A stretch of 38,175 bases of DNA, from contig CAJFOV010000048.1 in the NCBI GenBank assembly GCA_904397835.1, positions 1 through 38,175 of the forward strand, in the 5' to 3' direction. The position numbers were made by a program, and so were the translations under genes. The stretch is from Candidatus Aristotella avistercoris. GTDB taxonomy: Bacteria > Bacillota > Clostridia > Oscillospirales > Ruminococcaceae. The stretch's first letter is position 1; each line of letters begins with the position of its first letter. This document shows, piece after piece, positions 23,139 through 30,498 of this stretch. Below the pieces are notes generated by a model. The model was not told the origin of the DNA. It did not search any database and saw nothing but the letters and a program-made list of their open reading frames with translations.

Positions 23139-24263
23139 ATGAAACGATTCACCGCGATCCTTCTGGCACTGGTATTGGGGCTGGGACTGGCTGCATGCTC
23201 CAATCAAGGGACATCTCCTTCCTGGGAAGAACAGTATGAACAGGGGACCGGGCTCCTGTCCGAAGAGAAATATGATGAGGCCATCGATGCCTTTACTGCA
23301 GCCATCGAAGTTGACCCTGCTCATCCCGAGGTCTATGCGGCGCGGGGTGATGCCTACCGGCAGCTTGGAAAACTGGAAGAAGCAACCCAAGACTATGAAA
23401 AGGCGTTGGAGCTCAATGCAAACGACGGTGATACCGCCGTCAAGCTGGCAGATATCCTTGTGGAACAAGGAAAAATCGAGGAAGCGGCCGGTATCCTGGA
23501 AAATTTGGTTCAACAGTATCCGGACAATACCACATACAGTGAAAAACTGAATGAGATCCGTCAAACTGCTGGCACCCTGCCCCCCATCCCTGATGATGGC
23601 ATCCAACGGGAGGTTGTAGAAATATCCAATGGGGATGAACTGACAGAACTGGTGGAACAGTCCTACACAGAAAGTTTAAGAAATTTGGAAATTCACCTTG
23701 GCGACGGGGACTACAATGTGAATTCTCTCTTTTTGATGAATGCAGAAAATGTGTCTTTCATCGGAACCGGCAAAACCCGCCTGGTCTCTACCTCTGGCAT
23801 TGAGACCATTATTTCCATGTACAACTGTGACAATGTGCTCCTTTACGGTCTGGTGATGGGCCACGACCTGGATCCCATAGAGAGCTGCTCCACAGGTGTG
23901 GTAGAACTCCTTAGCAGCAAAAACATGAAAATTGTTGGCTGCGATATCTATGGCTGTGGTCTCCAGGGGATCAGCGCAGATAGCAGCAGTTTTACAGTAG
24001 ATTCCAGCACCATCCGGGACTGCAGCCAACATGGGGTCCTCATCTATGCCAGCCAGGGCACCTTTGACAATTGTACTTTTAGCGGGAACTGTTATCAATA
24101 CAGCAGCAACCCCGTCTTCCGCATCACTGATGCTGCAAGCGCCGTCACATTGAACAACTGCAGTATCCTGGACAATCCTGCTCAAGCCAAATATCTGCTG
24201 ACTTCTGGCGCATCCGATTGGACAGAAAATAACACCATTGAGCGCGGGAACGCTTGGCAATAG
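23139..24263 (+). CDS. Lipoprotein with TPR repeats and a right-handed parallel beta-helix
   Basis: A 374-residue secreted, lipid-anchored protein. The signal peptide ends in the lipobox LAAC with C20 as the modified residue. Residues about 28-130 carry three tetratricopeptide repeats (KYDEAIDAFTAAIEVDPAHP, KLEEATQDYEKALELNAND, KIEEAAGILENLVQQYPDN). A short Pro-rich hinge follows. Residues about 170-365 are short repeats of N/C-x-S/F turns (SKNMKIVGCDIYGCGLQG, SSFTVDSSTIRDCSQHG), typical of a parallel beta-helix of the NosD or pectate-lyase type. No catalytic residues can be identified. The combination suggests a surface scaffold or carbohydrate-binding protein; function unknown. Confidence 0.85.
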   Translation: MKRFTAILLALVLGLGLAACSNQGTSPSWEEQYEQGTGLLSEEKYDEAIDAFTAAIEVDPAHPEVYAARGDAYRQLGKLEEATQDYEKALELNANDGDTAVKLADILVEQGKIEEAAGILENLVQQYPDNTTYSEKLNEIRQTAGTLPPIPDDGIQREVVEISNGDELTELVEQSYTESLRNLEIHLGDGDYNVNSLFLMNAENVSFIGTGKTRLVSTSGIETIISMYNCDNVLLYGLVMGHDLDPIESCSTGVVELLSSKNMKIVGCDIYGCGLQGISADSSSFTVDSSTIRDCSQHGVLIYASQGTFDNCTFSGNCYQYSSNPVFRITDAASAVTLNNCSILDNPAQAKYLLTSGASDWTENNTIERGNAWQ

Positions 24264-24302
24264 ATTGCCGGCTCCCTTTTGGCATCAACTTTTCCGAAGC
24301 AG

Positions 24303-24330
24303 AAGGGCCACCCCAAATGGGGTGGCCCTT
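24303..24330. terminator. Bidirectional hairpin between convergent genes
   Basis: Perfect 12-bp arms (24303-24314 and 24319-24330), loop AAAT. The U-tract is modest on the plus strand (TCTGAATTATTCTTCTTA) and poor on the minus strand. Confidence 0.7.
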
Positions 24331-24345
24331 TCTGAATTATTCTTC

Positions 24346-25611
24346 TTATTCTTCCAGGTCATAGGAACCTTCGGGGTTCCACAGGCTGTAATTGAGCACT
24401 CCCTGAGCTGCCAGGCCCTGGATCTGCTCCTGAATGTCAGCGGCGGTGTAAGTCTTACCGCTCTCCCCTGTGACTGTCTGGGAGGTGTAGGCCTGGAGGA
24501 TGCCCCAATAGGTGTACGCCTCGCTGCCGGCCAAAGTTTTGATGGCCGCCATGGCCTGTTCCACCGTCTGGCCAGGCGTTGTCACCGGGTTTTCGATGGT
24601 GAAGGCATCGGAGGTGTAGCTGGTGCCAAACTGTTCCGGCACCAGGGAGACCATCACATATCCCCCTGACACGGCCAGCGGATCGCCGCCGTAGCTAGCA
24701 CTGCTGTCTTCAAAGAGATCGGTGGCGTCCACCTTGAGCCAGACCTGAGCTCCCTGCTCCGCCAGACTGGTCCGCACGGAGGAGACAAACTCCGTGAGCA
24801 CCTGCTGCCGGGTTTTGTTGTTGGACTCTGCACCATAGGTTGCGCTTTCGCTGCCGCCCATGGTGGGGAAAAAGACGCTGTCCAGCACCACATCTGTCAC
24901 ACCCATCTCCACCGCCTCATTGGCAAGGCTGGTGACATAAGCTTGAGCATCGGCGGAGTAGGGATTCAACCAGGAGCGCCCGCCCTGATCGGGGAAGTCG
25001 TCCAGCCAGGTCACATCGGTGTTGTTGTACTTGATGGGATAGGTGCTGCCCAGTCTGGTAGCCAGGTGATCTTGGAAGGCGTGGAGAATCCCCACCGGCC
25101 TGAGATTGGCGGCCTTTAGCTTCTCCGTAACTTCCGTCAGGGAGAAGGCATCCTCTGACTGGGCATTTGCCTGAGCCACCAGTTCCAGCTGAGATTGGTA
25201 GAGCACTGTGCCGTCATCAGCTTTGAGTTCAAAGACCACCGTGTTGATCTCCGTCCCCTCCAGAGACTGGATAAGCGTATCCAGCTGAGTCTCGTCCGCC
25301 AACACCGACTGAGGCACATAGATGCTGTGCAGCCCATTGTCTTCCACCTCCTGGGGTGGCTCCTCTGTGCTGGAGTTCCCCTCGTCAGAGGTGGAGGCAT
25401 CCCCCTGGGATGGGGCCGATGGCTCGCTGGGCCGCGGGGTATTGCCGGTGATCAGGTCATAGATGGGCTGGTAGAGGGCCCACCCCAACATAAACAGTAC
25501 CGCCAAAGCCGCAACGATGGCAACAACCTTGAGCGGGGAGACACGGGACTGAAATTTGCGCCCAAAGATGTTGTTGTAGCGCTTGATCTTATAGCCTTTC
25601 TTTCTACCCAT
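24346..25611 (-). CDS. Membrane-anchored putative glycoside hydrolase (DUF4015/PF13200-like)
   Basis: A 421-residue protein with a basic N-terminus (MGRKKGYKIKRYNN), one membrane segment at about 28-46 and a Ser/Pro/Glu-rich linker at about 55-90. An extracellular domain of about 330 residues looks like the TIM-barrel putative glycoside hydrolase family PF13200. Supporting motifs are TEINTVVFELKADDG, RPVGILHAFQDH, WLNPYSADAQAYV and VVLDSVFFPT, which lines up with the family's QFDYVRFP strand. Activity of this family is largely unproven. It starts 15 bases after the RnfA-like gene, preceded by GGGAGGA, and is therefore the last gene of the Rnf-like operon. Confidence 0.85.
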   Translation of the reverse strand: MGRKKGYKIKRYNNIFGRKFQSRVSPLKVVAIVAALAVLFMLGWALYQPIYDLITGNTPRPSEPSAPSQGDASTSDEGNSSTEEPPQEVEDNGLHSIYVPQSVLADETQLDTLIQSLEGTEINTVVFELKADDGTVLYQSQLELVAQANAQSEDAFSLTEVTEKLKAANLRPVGILHAFQDHLATRLGSTYPIKYNNTDVTWLDDFPDQGGRSWLNPYSADAQAYVTSLANEAVEMGVTDVVLDSVFFPTMGGSESATYGAESNNKTRQQVLTEFVSSVRTSLAEQGAQVWLKVDATDLFEDSSASYGGDPLAVSGGYVMVSLVPEQFGTSYTSDAFTIENPVTTPGQTVEQAMAAIKTLAGSEAYTYWGILQAYTSQTVTGESGKTYTAADIQEQIQGLAAQGVLNYSLWNPEGSYDLEE

Positions 25612-25626
25612 GGCAATCCTCCCTCG

Positions 25627-26223
25627 CTAAATTGGCAGTTGATGGCCGGCCAAACCACAGATGGCAAGGGACAGCAGCCCCAGGTACAGCAGGGTGATGG
25701 GCAGGCCACGAAAAACCTTTGGGACATTGAGCAGCGCCAGGCGGTCTCTCCCCTCTGTGATCACCAGCAAGGCCATGGTATAGCCGGCCCCAGCGCCGAT
25801 CCCCATTCCGATGGTGTTGAAAAAGGTCATATTCTCATGGGCCGCCAGAAGCAGCGTGCCCAAAACCACACAGCTGGAGGCAGAGATGATCAGTTCTCGC
25901 CCCACAGGAAAGAGCAACTTGGAAGCATATTTTTTGCTCAGCCAATAAAGGCTCAAATAGGTAACAGCGATACAGAGAATGAATAGAATGGAACGCATAT
26001 AGCTGCGTGCCAGAGGGAACCGGAGCAACAGCCGGTTCACCAACCAGGATAAAATGGATGAAATCACCATCACCAATGTCAAGGTTGCCCCTAGACGCAG
26101 TACCTGGCTGGGAGGTTGTTTGATGAGGGTGCGCTCCGCTCCAAGTCCCTGGGTGAAGAGGGCGTTCTGCAAGAAGACGGCGCCAAGAGTCACCAAGAAG
26201 AATTGGGCCAATGCATCAATCAT
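25627..26223 (-). CDS. RnfA-like membrane subunit lacking one cluster cysteine
   Basis: A 198-residue, six-helix protein homologous to RnfA/RsxA/NqrE. It aligns along its length, for example LVTLGAVFLQN at the start, SSCVVLG in the middle and RLALLNVPKVFRGLPI near the end. Canonical RnfA has a cysteine in GLGLCPFMG that, with three others in RnfA and RnfE, holds an intramembrane [2Fe-2S] cluster. Here the segment reads GLGAERTLI, so A29 replaces it. The second ligand is kept as C118. The start overlaps the RnfE-like stop by 8 nt. It looks intact but cannot bind the cluster in the usual way. Confidence 0.85.
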   Translation of the reverse strand: MIDALAQFFLVTLGAVFLQNALFTQGLGAERTLIKQPPSQVLRLGATLTLVMVISSILSWLVNRLLLRFPLARSYMRSILFILCIAVTYLSLYWLSKKYASKLLFPVGRELIISASSCVVLGTLLLAAHENMTFFNTIGMGIGAGAGYTMALLVITEGRDRLALLNVPKVFRGLPITLLYLGLLSLAICGLAGHQLPI

Positions 26224-26902
26224 GTTTGGGCACCTCCCTTGCCGCTTCTTTCAAAAGTTTTTTGGGCACGCCGCCCCCCAGGCGCAGGACCAACCGGTGG
26301 AGAAGACGGGCGCCCACCGCCAAAAAGCCCACCAGCAGAAAGCCGGCGAAAGCCATCTGAAAACTGGAGATCCCGCTCAGGCCCATGGGCCGGCCCCACA
26401 AGGTTCCGGTACCAAAGAATTCCCGGATTCCGCCCACGATACAGGCCACCAAACCAAATCCAATGACATTGCATAGATTGCGCAGGAGGGTCTTGCCCAG
26501 GGCGGGCTTGCGCTCCTCCAGCATGTGGCTGCATCCGGCAAAGATCATGCTGCACGCCGGCAGCAGGGAGAAATAAATCCCCAAGGAGTCGGATATATAT
26601 GGGGATAGGGGTTGGATGCCATAGTATGCCACAATCAAAAATAGGGATGCCACCACCGGAATTACCATCACCCTGGACCAATCTGGCAGAAACTTACGCA
26701 GAAAGAAGAGGACCAGGACCGTAGGCAGGTGGATCAGCAGCATGGCACAGAAGAGAGCAACCCCGTTCTGCAAAGACACGGCCGGAACAACAAGAAACGG
26801 CAGCGCCATGCCGCCCACCAGAACCGGGTTGTCGCTCAAAATGCCGCGGAATAGATTAGAGAGTCTTCTCTGGCTGCGAACGATCTTGAGATTGACCTTC
26901 AC
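26216..26902 (-). CDS. RnfE-like membrane subunit lacking one cluster cysteine
   Basis: A 228-residue membrane protein homologous to RnfE/RsxE/NqrD. It starts at GTG 26902 with AGGAGG 7 bases upstream, overlapping rnfD by 47 nt. Family features include SDNPVLV at about 23-29, LGIYFSLLPAC around 107-117 and GGIREFFGTGTLWG near 160. Canonical RnfE has VLGLCP after the NPVLV block; here the stretch is GGMALPFL with no cysteine. The second ligand position (NCIIVG in relatives) is approximately kept as ACSMIFAG. The cluster is therefore doubtful. It is the paralogue of the RnfA-like subunit next door, as in all Rnf and Nqr complexes. Confidence 0.84.
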   Translation of the reverse strand: MKVNLKIVRSQRRLSNLFRGILSDNPVLVGGMALPFLVVPAVSLQNGVALFCAMLLIHLPTVLVLFFLRKFLPDWSRVMVIPVVASLFLIVAYYGIQPLSPYISDSLGIYFSLLPACSMIFAGCSHMLEERKPALGKTLLRNLCNVIGFGLVACIVGGIREFFGTGTLWGRPMGLSGISSFQMAFAGFLLVGFLAVGARLLHRLVLRLGGGVPKKLLKEAAREVPKHD

Positions 26903-27875
26903 CGTGCTTCCTCCTTATCCAAGTGATGAGATCGGGCAACACCTCGCTGAATTTATCCAGGGTTGCCGAAAGGGCATTGACAATGAGTATGGCAAAGACT
27001 ACACCCTGTTCCAGACCGCCAAAATAGCGGTAGAGCATGGTGAGCACCCCTGCCAAAACACCGTATAAAATCTGGGCCTGCCGGTGTTTGGGCGATGTCA
27101 CCGGATCATTGATTAAAAAGACCGCCCCAAAGAACAGGGAGCCGGAGAACATCTCATAGGCAATGGATTCTGCCCAAGTCAGATTGGCCCTAGGGAAGAG
27201 CAAAGCCATCACTGCCACCACACCCAAAAAGGGAATGGCCACATTCCAACGTACCGTGCGCCGCACCAGCAAATAGAGCAGGCAGGCTGCAATGACTAGA
27301 ATGTAGGTTGCACCCATAGGACCCTTAAAGTTCCCCAGAAGCATATCAATGGGGTCAATGATGGGCACGCCGCCCATCTTTAGGGCATAGGCAGGGCTCT
27401 CGGAGAGCTGGGCCGTCACATCTCCGAAGAGCTCCAACTCTGCCAGAGGAGTGGGGTAGCGCAGCACCTGGTTGGGCCAGGAGAGGGTGACAAAGGCAAT
27501 TCCAGCGGCAGTGGGGTTAAAGATATTCTGCCCCACCCCGCCAAAGGGCTGCTTTGCAACTAGAATGCCAAATAGGACCGCCACTGCCACAGTGGTGTAG
27601 GAGATGGAGGCCGGCAGCAGCAGCGGCACCATCATGCCGGTAACAACGGAGGATAGATCCCGCACATTGAGCTTTTCCCGCCGCAGGAGAACCCCTGCGC
27701 AGTCGGCCGCAACGGCCACCAAAATTCCCCATACCCCCAGATAGAGGGCCCGTATGCCGTAGTAGAGGTAGGCCATGATGTACAGTGGCACCAGGGAGAT
27801 GATCATATCCACCATCAGGGTGCGGTTGGTCTCACTGATGCGGATGTGCGGCGCACGCCGGACGGTGAGATTCAT
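26856..27875 (-). CDS. RnfD-like membrane subunit with altered flavinylation site
   Basis: A 339-residue polytopic protein homologous to RnfD/NqrB. Recognisable blocks are APHIRISETNRTLMVDMIIS (8-27), DLSSVVTGMM (73-82), AKQPFGGVGQNIFNPTAAG (107-125) and the late FGAVFLINDPVTSP. In typical RnfD, flavin is attached to the Thr of SGATPL by the ApbE transferase. Here the equivalent is RYPTPLA with T142 kept, but the preceding Ser-Gly-Ala and upstream Asp missing. Flavinylation is doubtful. Its ATG overlaps the RnfC stop (ATGA, 27872-27875), so the two are translationally coupled. Confidence 0.87.
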   Translation of the reverse strand: MNLTVRRAPHIRISETNRTLMVDMIISLVPLYIMAYLYYGIRALYLGVWGILVAVAADCAGVLLRREKLNVRDLSSVVTGMMVPLLLPASISYTTVAVAVLFGILVAKQPFGGVGQNIFNPTAAGIAFVTLSWPNQVLRYPTPLAELELFGDVTAQLSESPAYALKMGGVPIIDPIDMLLGNFKGPMGATYILVIAACLLYLLVRRTVRWNVAIPFLGVVAVMALLFPRANLTWAESIAYEMFSGSLFFGAVFLINDPVTSPKHRQAQILYGVLAGVLTMLYRYFGGLEQGVVFAILIVNALSATLDKFSEVLPDLITWIRRKHGEGQSQDRSQPEKTL

Positions 27876-28933
27876 TGTTCACTTCCCCCTTCCCCCTGTA
27901 TATACTTTTGTTTTTTTGCTTCAAATATGAGATAGGATAGCTCCAAGCGAGCCGGACAGACATAGCTGCAGGCGCCGCATCCGATACACCGCTGGACATG
28001 ATACCGGTCCAACTGATAGTATCGGCCTTTTTTGATGTTGTGATACAGGTGGTAGGGAGAAATTCCCACTGGGCAGGCGTCAATGCACCGGCCACATCCG
28101 ATGCAGGAAAAGTGTTGGTCTCTCTCATTCTCCCGCAGAGCCAGCAGCGCCCGGGTGGTGGGCCCTACCCGGAAGGTGTCCGGATCTGTGATGCAGACCC
28201 CCGTCATAGGGCCGCCGGCAATGATCCGTGTAGGATCATCCGCAAGGCCGCTGCGGTCAAAAATTTGGGAAGCGGTCATCCCCACCGTCACCTCATAGTT
28301 GCTGGGGGTGGCCACACAGTTGCCCGCCACCGTCAAAAAGCAGGTGGTCTGCACCCGATTTTCATACACGGCCCGGCTCAGGTGGATCAGGGCACAGACC
28401 CCAATGGGAAAGGGGGATTCTGCCGCTAGATCCAAGTTCAGATAGATCTCCGACGGATATCTGCCCTTAAGAGCCCAAACGGGAATATTCCCAATCTGTT
28501 TGGGAAGCGGTTTGCGCAGATCAAAAATTTCACGGTATACCACAAAGGCCATCTTCTCCGTGCCCAGGGCTTGGGCGGCCAACCGCAGGCCTGCCGCGGC
28601 CTGCTCCGGATAGAAGACCATGGGGTTCATCTGGCTGGAAACATAGGGCTCGTCATCCAGGGCGTCCCCCAATACCGTCAGGAGTTTTTGGCCCTCCAGA
28701 CCGTCCTGGAGCTTGCGCCAGAGGAAGACCCCATCCCGTTCATCCACAATCTGGGCCTGTTTTGCAATGTCAATGATCTCCTGGGGGGGAAGGGTCTCCC
28801 CCTCCTTGGCGGGCTTGCGCCCCTCAATATATTGAAACCCATCGGGTTTGACAAACCGCTTGGTTTCCCTTGAAAAGGCGGGTTCCTTGTTCTGCTGGAG
28901 CAGAACGCCGCCCTTGTGGCTGCGGGAAAACAT
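27872..28933 (-). CDS. RnfC-like iron-sulfur subunit, truncated and lacking the NADH/FMN motif
   Basis: A 353-residue protein, against about 440 for RnfC. The start at 28933 follows GGAG; an upstream frame to 29056 is rejected. It opens with GGVLLQQNK, as RnfC does, but the barrel-sandwich (lipoyl-like) domain that normally follows is missing. The glycine-rich nucleotide/flavin loop (GxGGAxFP in relatives) is replaced by VDERDGVFLW at about 63-72, and the NGAECEPY block by GDALDDEPY. The SLBB region (TVAGNCVATPSNYEVTVGM, 201-219), GGPMTG (240-245) and two complete 4Fe-4S motifs (CIGCGRCIDACP, 277-288; CIGCGACSYVCP, 316-327) remain. It probably transfers electrons but not from NADH. Confidence 0.86.
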   Translation of the reverse strand: MFSRSHKGGVLLQQNKEPAFSRETKRFVKPDGFQYIEGRKPAKEGETLPPQEIIDIAKQAQIVDERDGVFLWRKLQDGLEGQKLLTVLGDALDDEPYVSSQMNPMVFYPEQAAAGLRLAAQALGTEKMAFVVYREIFDLRKPLPKQIGNIPVWALKGRYPSEIYLNLDLAAESPFPIGVCALIHLSRAVYENRVQTTCFLTVAGNCVATPSNYEVTVGMTASQIFDRSGLADDPTRIIAGGPMTGVCITDPDTFRVGPTTRALLALRENERDQHFSCIGCGRCIDACPVGISPYHLYHNIKKGRYYQLDRYHVQRCIGCGACSYVCPARLELSYLIFEAKKQKYIQGEGGSEQ

Positions 28934-28979
28934 GCTGCTTTTCTCCTTTCCAAATCCAAATTGACGGGAGGGCTCACTG

Positions 28980-29549
28980 TTGGAATTCAAACGCATCGGC
29001 TCCCAGGGGTTAAAGGTCCATCTGACCCAGAGCGATATGGACCGGCTCCACATCACCTATGACAGCGTGGACTATGCGGATGTGCGCACCCGCCAGGCAG
29101 TCAACCGTCTGCTGGAGCTGGCCAAAAACAGCACCGGCTTTGAACTGCCTGCCGCCAAGCTGCTCATTGAGGTCTACCCCGGCCAGGACGGTGGGTGCAC
29201 CTTCTATTTCTCCCCGCTGGATGACGGCATCCACGGTCTGCTCTCTCCCCAGGGGGATGCCAGGCGCCCCATCATTTTGGAGCTCCCCACCTTTCATCGG
29301 GTGCTGGAGACGGCCTTCCGTGTGACCCGCCAGTTTCTCTCCGCCACCAGGCGCAGCGCCCTGTACACCAACCAGAACCAATACCGCCTACTGCTCTGGC
29401 CCCTTCCTCAACAGAAGGCGCCCTTGGAGCAGTTCTGCCAGGAGTATGGCACGCTGATCCCGGGCAAGTGGGCCTGTGCGTTCACCCAGGAACACTGGGC
29501 GCCCCTCTGGGAACAGGAGGCACTGGAGATCCTTTCGGCCTACTATTGA
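28980..29549 (+). CDS. MecA-family adaptor protein, short form
   Basis: A 189-residue protein resembling MecA/YpbH adaptors, which deliver substrates to ClpC-ClpP. The start is TTG at 28980, with GGGAGG about 10 bases upstream. The N-terminus (MEFKRIGSQGLKVHLTQSDM) matches the MecA substrate-binding domain. The central part (TGFELPAAKLLIEVYPGQDGGC) is also typical. It is shorter than most MecA (about 220-240 aa), with a compact linker; the C-terminal domain should be where ClpC binds. It is divergent from the RnfC-like gene with a 46-bp gap, and its stop overlaps rpe by 7 nt on the other strand. Confidence 0.82.
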   Translation: MEFKRIGSQGLKVHLTQSDMDRLHITYDSVDYADVRTRQAVNRLLELAKNSTGFELPAAKLLIEVYPGQDGGCTFYFSPLDDGIHGLLSPQGDARRPIILELPTFHRVLETAFRVTRQFLSATRRSALYTNQNQYRLLLWPLPQQKAPLEQFCQEYGTLIPGKWACAFTQEHWAPLWEQEALEILSAYY

Positions 29550-30205
29550 GCGCTCATGGCGCTGTTGCGCAGGTCCGCAACCGCCTTTCCATAGTCTTTC
29601 TGGGAGAATAGGGCCGAGCCTGCCACCAAAATGTTGGCGCCGTGGGCCGCGGCCACCTTGGCGGTCTCATTGGTGATACCGCCATCCACCTGCAGATCCA
29701 CAGACAGGCCCCGGCTCAAAATCTCCTGGTGGAGCAGCTCCAGCTTGTCCATGGTCTCCGGCCGGAAGGACTGGCCGCCAAAGCCGGGCTCCACCGTCAT
29801 CACCAGCACCATATCCACCTGGTCCAAATAGGGCAGCACCTGTTGGGCTGGGGTGCCGGGCTTGAGGGCGATGCCCACCTTGATGCCCTGGCGGCGGATG
29901 GCCTGGATGGTCTGCTGCGGGTCAGAATCGGACTCCAGATGAAAGGTCAGCAGGTCTGCACCGGCCTTTGCAAAGTCCTCCACATATTTGAGGGGCTCCC
30001 GGATCATGAGGTGCACATCAAACACCATATCGCTCACCCGGCGCAGGCATTTGATCACTGGCGCGCCAAAGGTCAGGTTGGGCACAAAGTTTGCATCCAT
30101 CACATCCAGATGGAGCATATCCGCCCCGGCCTGCTCCATTGCCTGGGCCTGCTGGCCCATAAAGGCAAAGTCACAGGAGAGCATGGAAGGGGAAATCTGT
30201 ATCAT
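29543..30205 (-). CDS. rpe: Ribulose-phosphate 3-epimerase
   Basis: Interconverts ribulose 5-phosphate and xylulose 5-phosphate (EC 5.1.3.1) in the pentose phosphate pathway. A TIM-barrel protein of 220 residues. Metal and catalytic residues lie in SPSMLSCDF, HLDVMDANFVPN (D33-type Asp), FDVHLMI and VDLQVDGGIT (catalytic Asp); the phosphate site is ILVAGSALF. It has its own strong promoter about 90 bases upstream. Its 3' end overlaps the MecA-like gene tail to tail by 7 nt. Confidence 0.97.
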   Translation of the reverse strand: MIQISPSMLSCDFAFMGQQAQAMEQAGADMLHLDVMDANFVPNLTFGAPVIKCLRRVSDMVFDVHLMIREPLKYVEDFAKAGADLLTFHLESDSDPQQTIQAIRRQGIKVGIALKPGTPAQQVLPYLDQVDMVLVMTVEPGFGGQSFRPETMDKLELLHQEILSRGLSVDLQVDGGITNETAKVAAAHGANILVAGSALFSQKDYGKAVADLRNSAMSAQ

Positions 30206-30300
30206 GGAAGAAAGACCTCCAGCCTGTCATTTTTTGAATTCCGCCGGCTTTTCCCGGGAAATTGTCTATTATGAATAGGAACCTATACATGATCCAGTAT

Positions 30301-30329
30301 ATTTTACACCAACGCCACCCACGGGTCAA
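30301..30329 (-). promoter_or_regulatory. Promoter of rpe
   Basis: On the minus strand TTGACC (30324-30329), 17-bp spacer, TAAAAT (30301-30306). The roughly 90-nt leader contains the palindrome TTTCCCGGGAAA. Nothing else is seen in 30206-30470. Confidence 0.75.
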
Positions 30330-30470
30330 CCTTGCCACCTGGTGGTTTCAGGTTTTCTTCATAAATTCACATTTTCTTCTTCTTTTTCTCACGGTTCCTT
30401 CATGTTGTATCCAATCATTGGGAGAAAATTGCCCCATACTCCCTTCAAGCGAAAAAATTTCTAAACAGAC

Positions 30471-30498
30471 AAAAACTGCCAGAAGCGGTCACCGGCAG
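30471..30498 (-). terminator. Terminator of the TetR gene, overlapping its last codons
   Basis: On the minus strand CTGCC (30494-30498) pairs with GGCAG (30476-30480), with an additional wobble and G-C pair, and TTTTT (30471-30475) follows. The stem begins inside the coding end at 30489. Confidence 0.65.

Noticed and set aside
24346-28933. Rnf-like region as a decaying pseudogene cluster
   Set aside because: All frames are intact, carry ribosome-binding sites and are translationally coupled, and changes are confined to cofactor sites.
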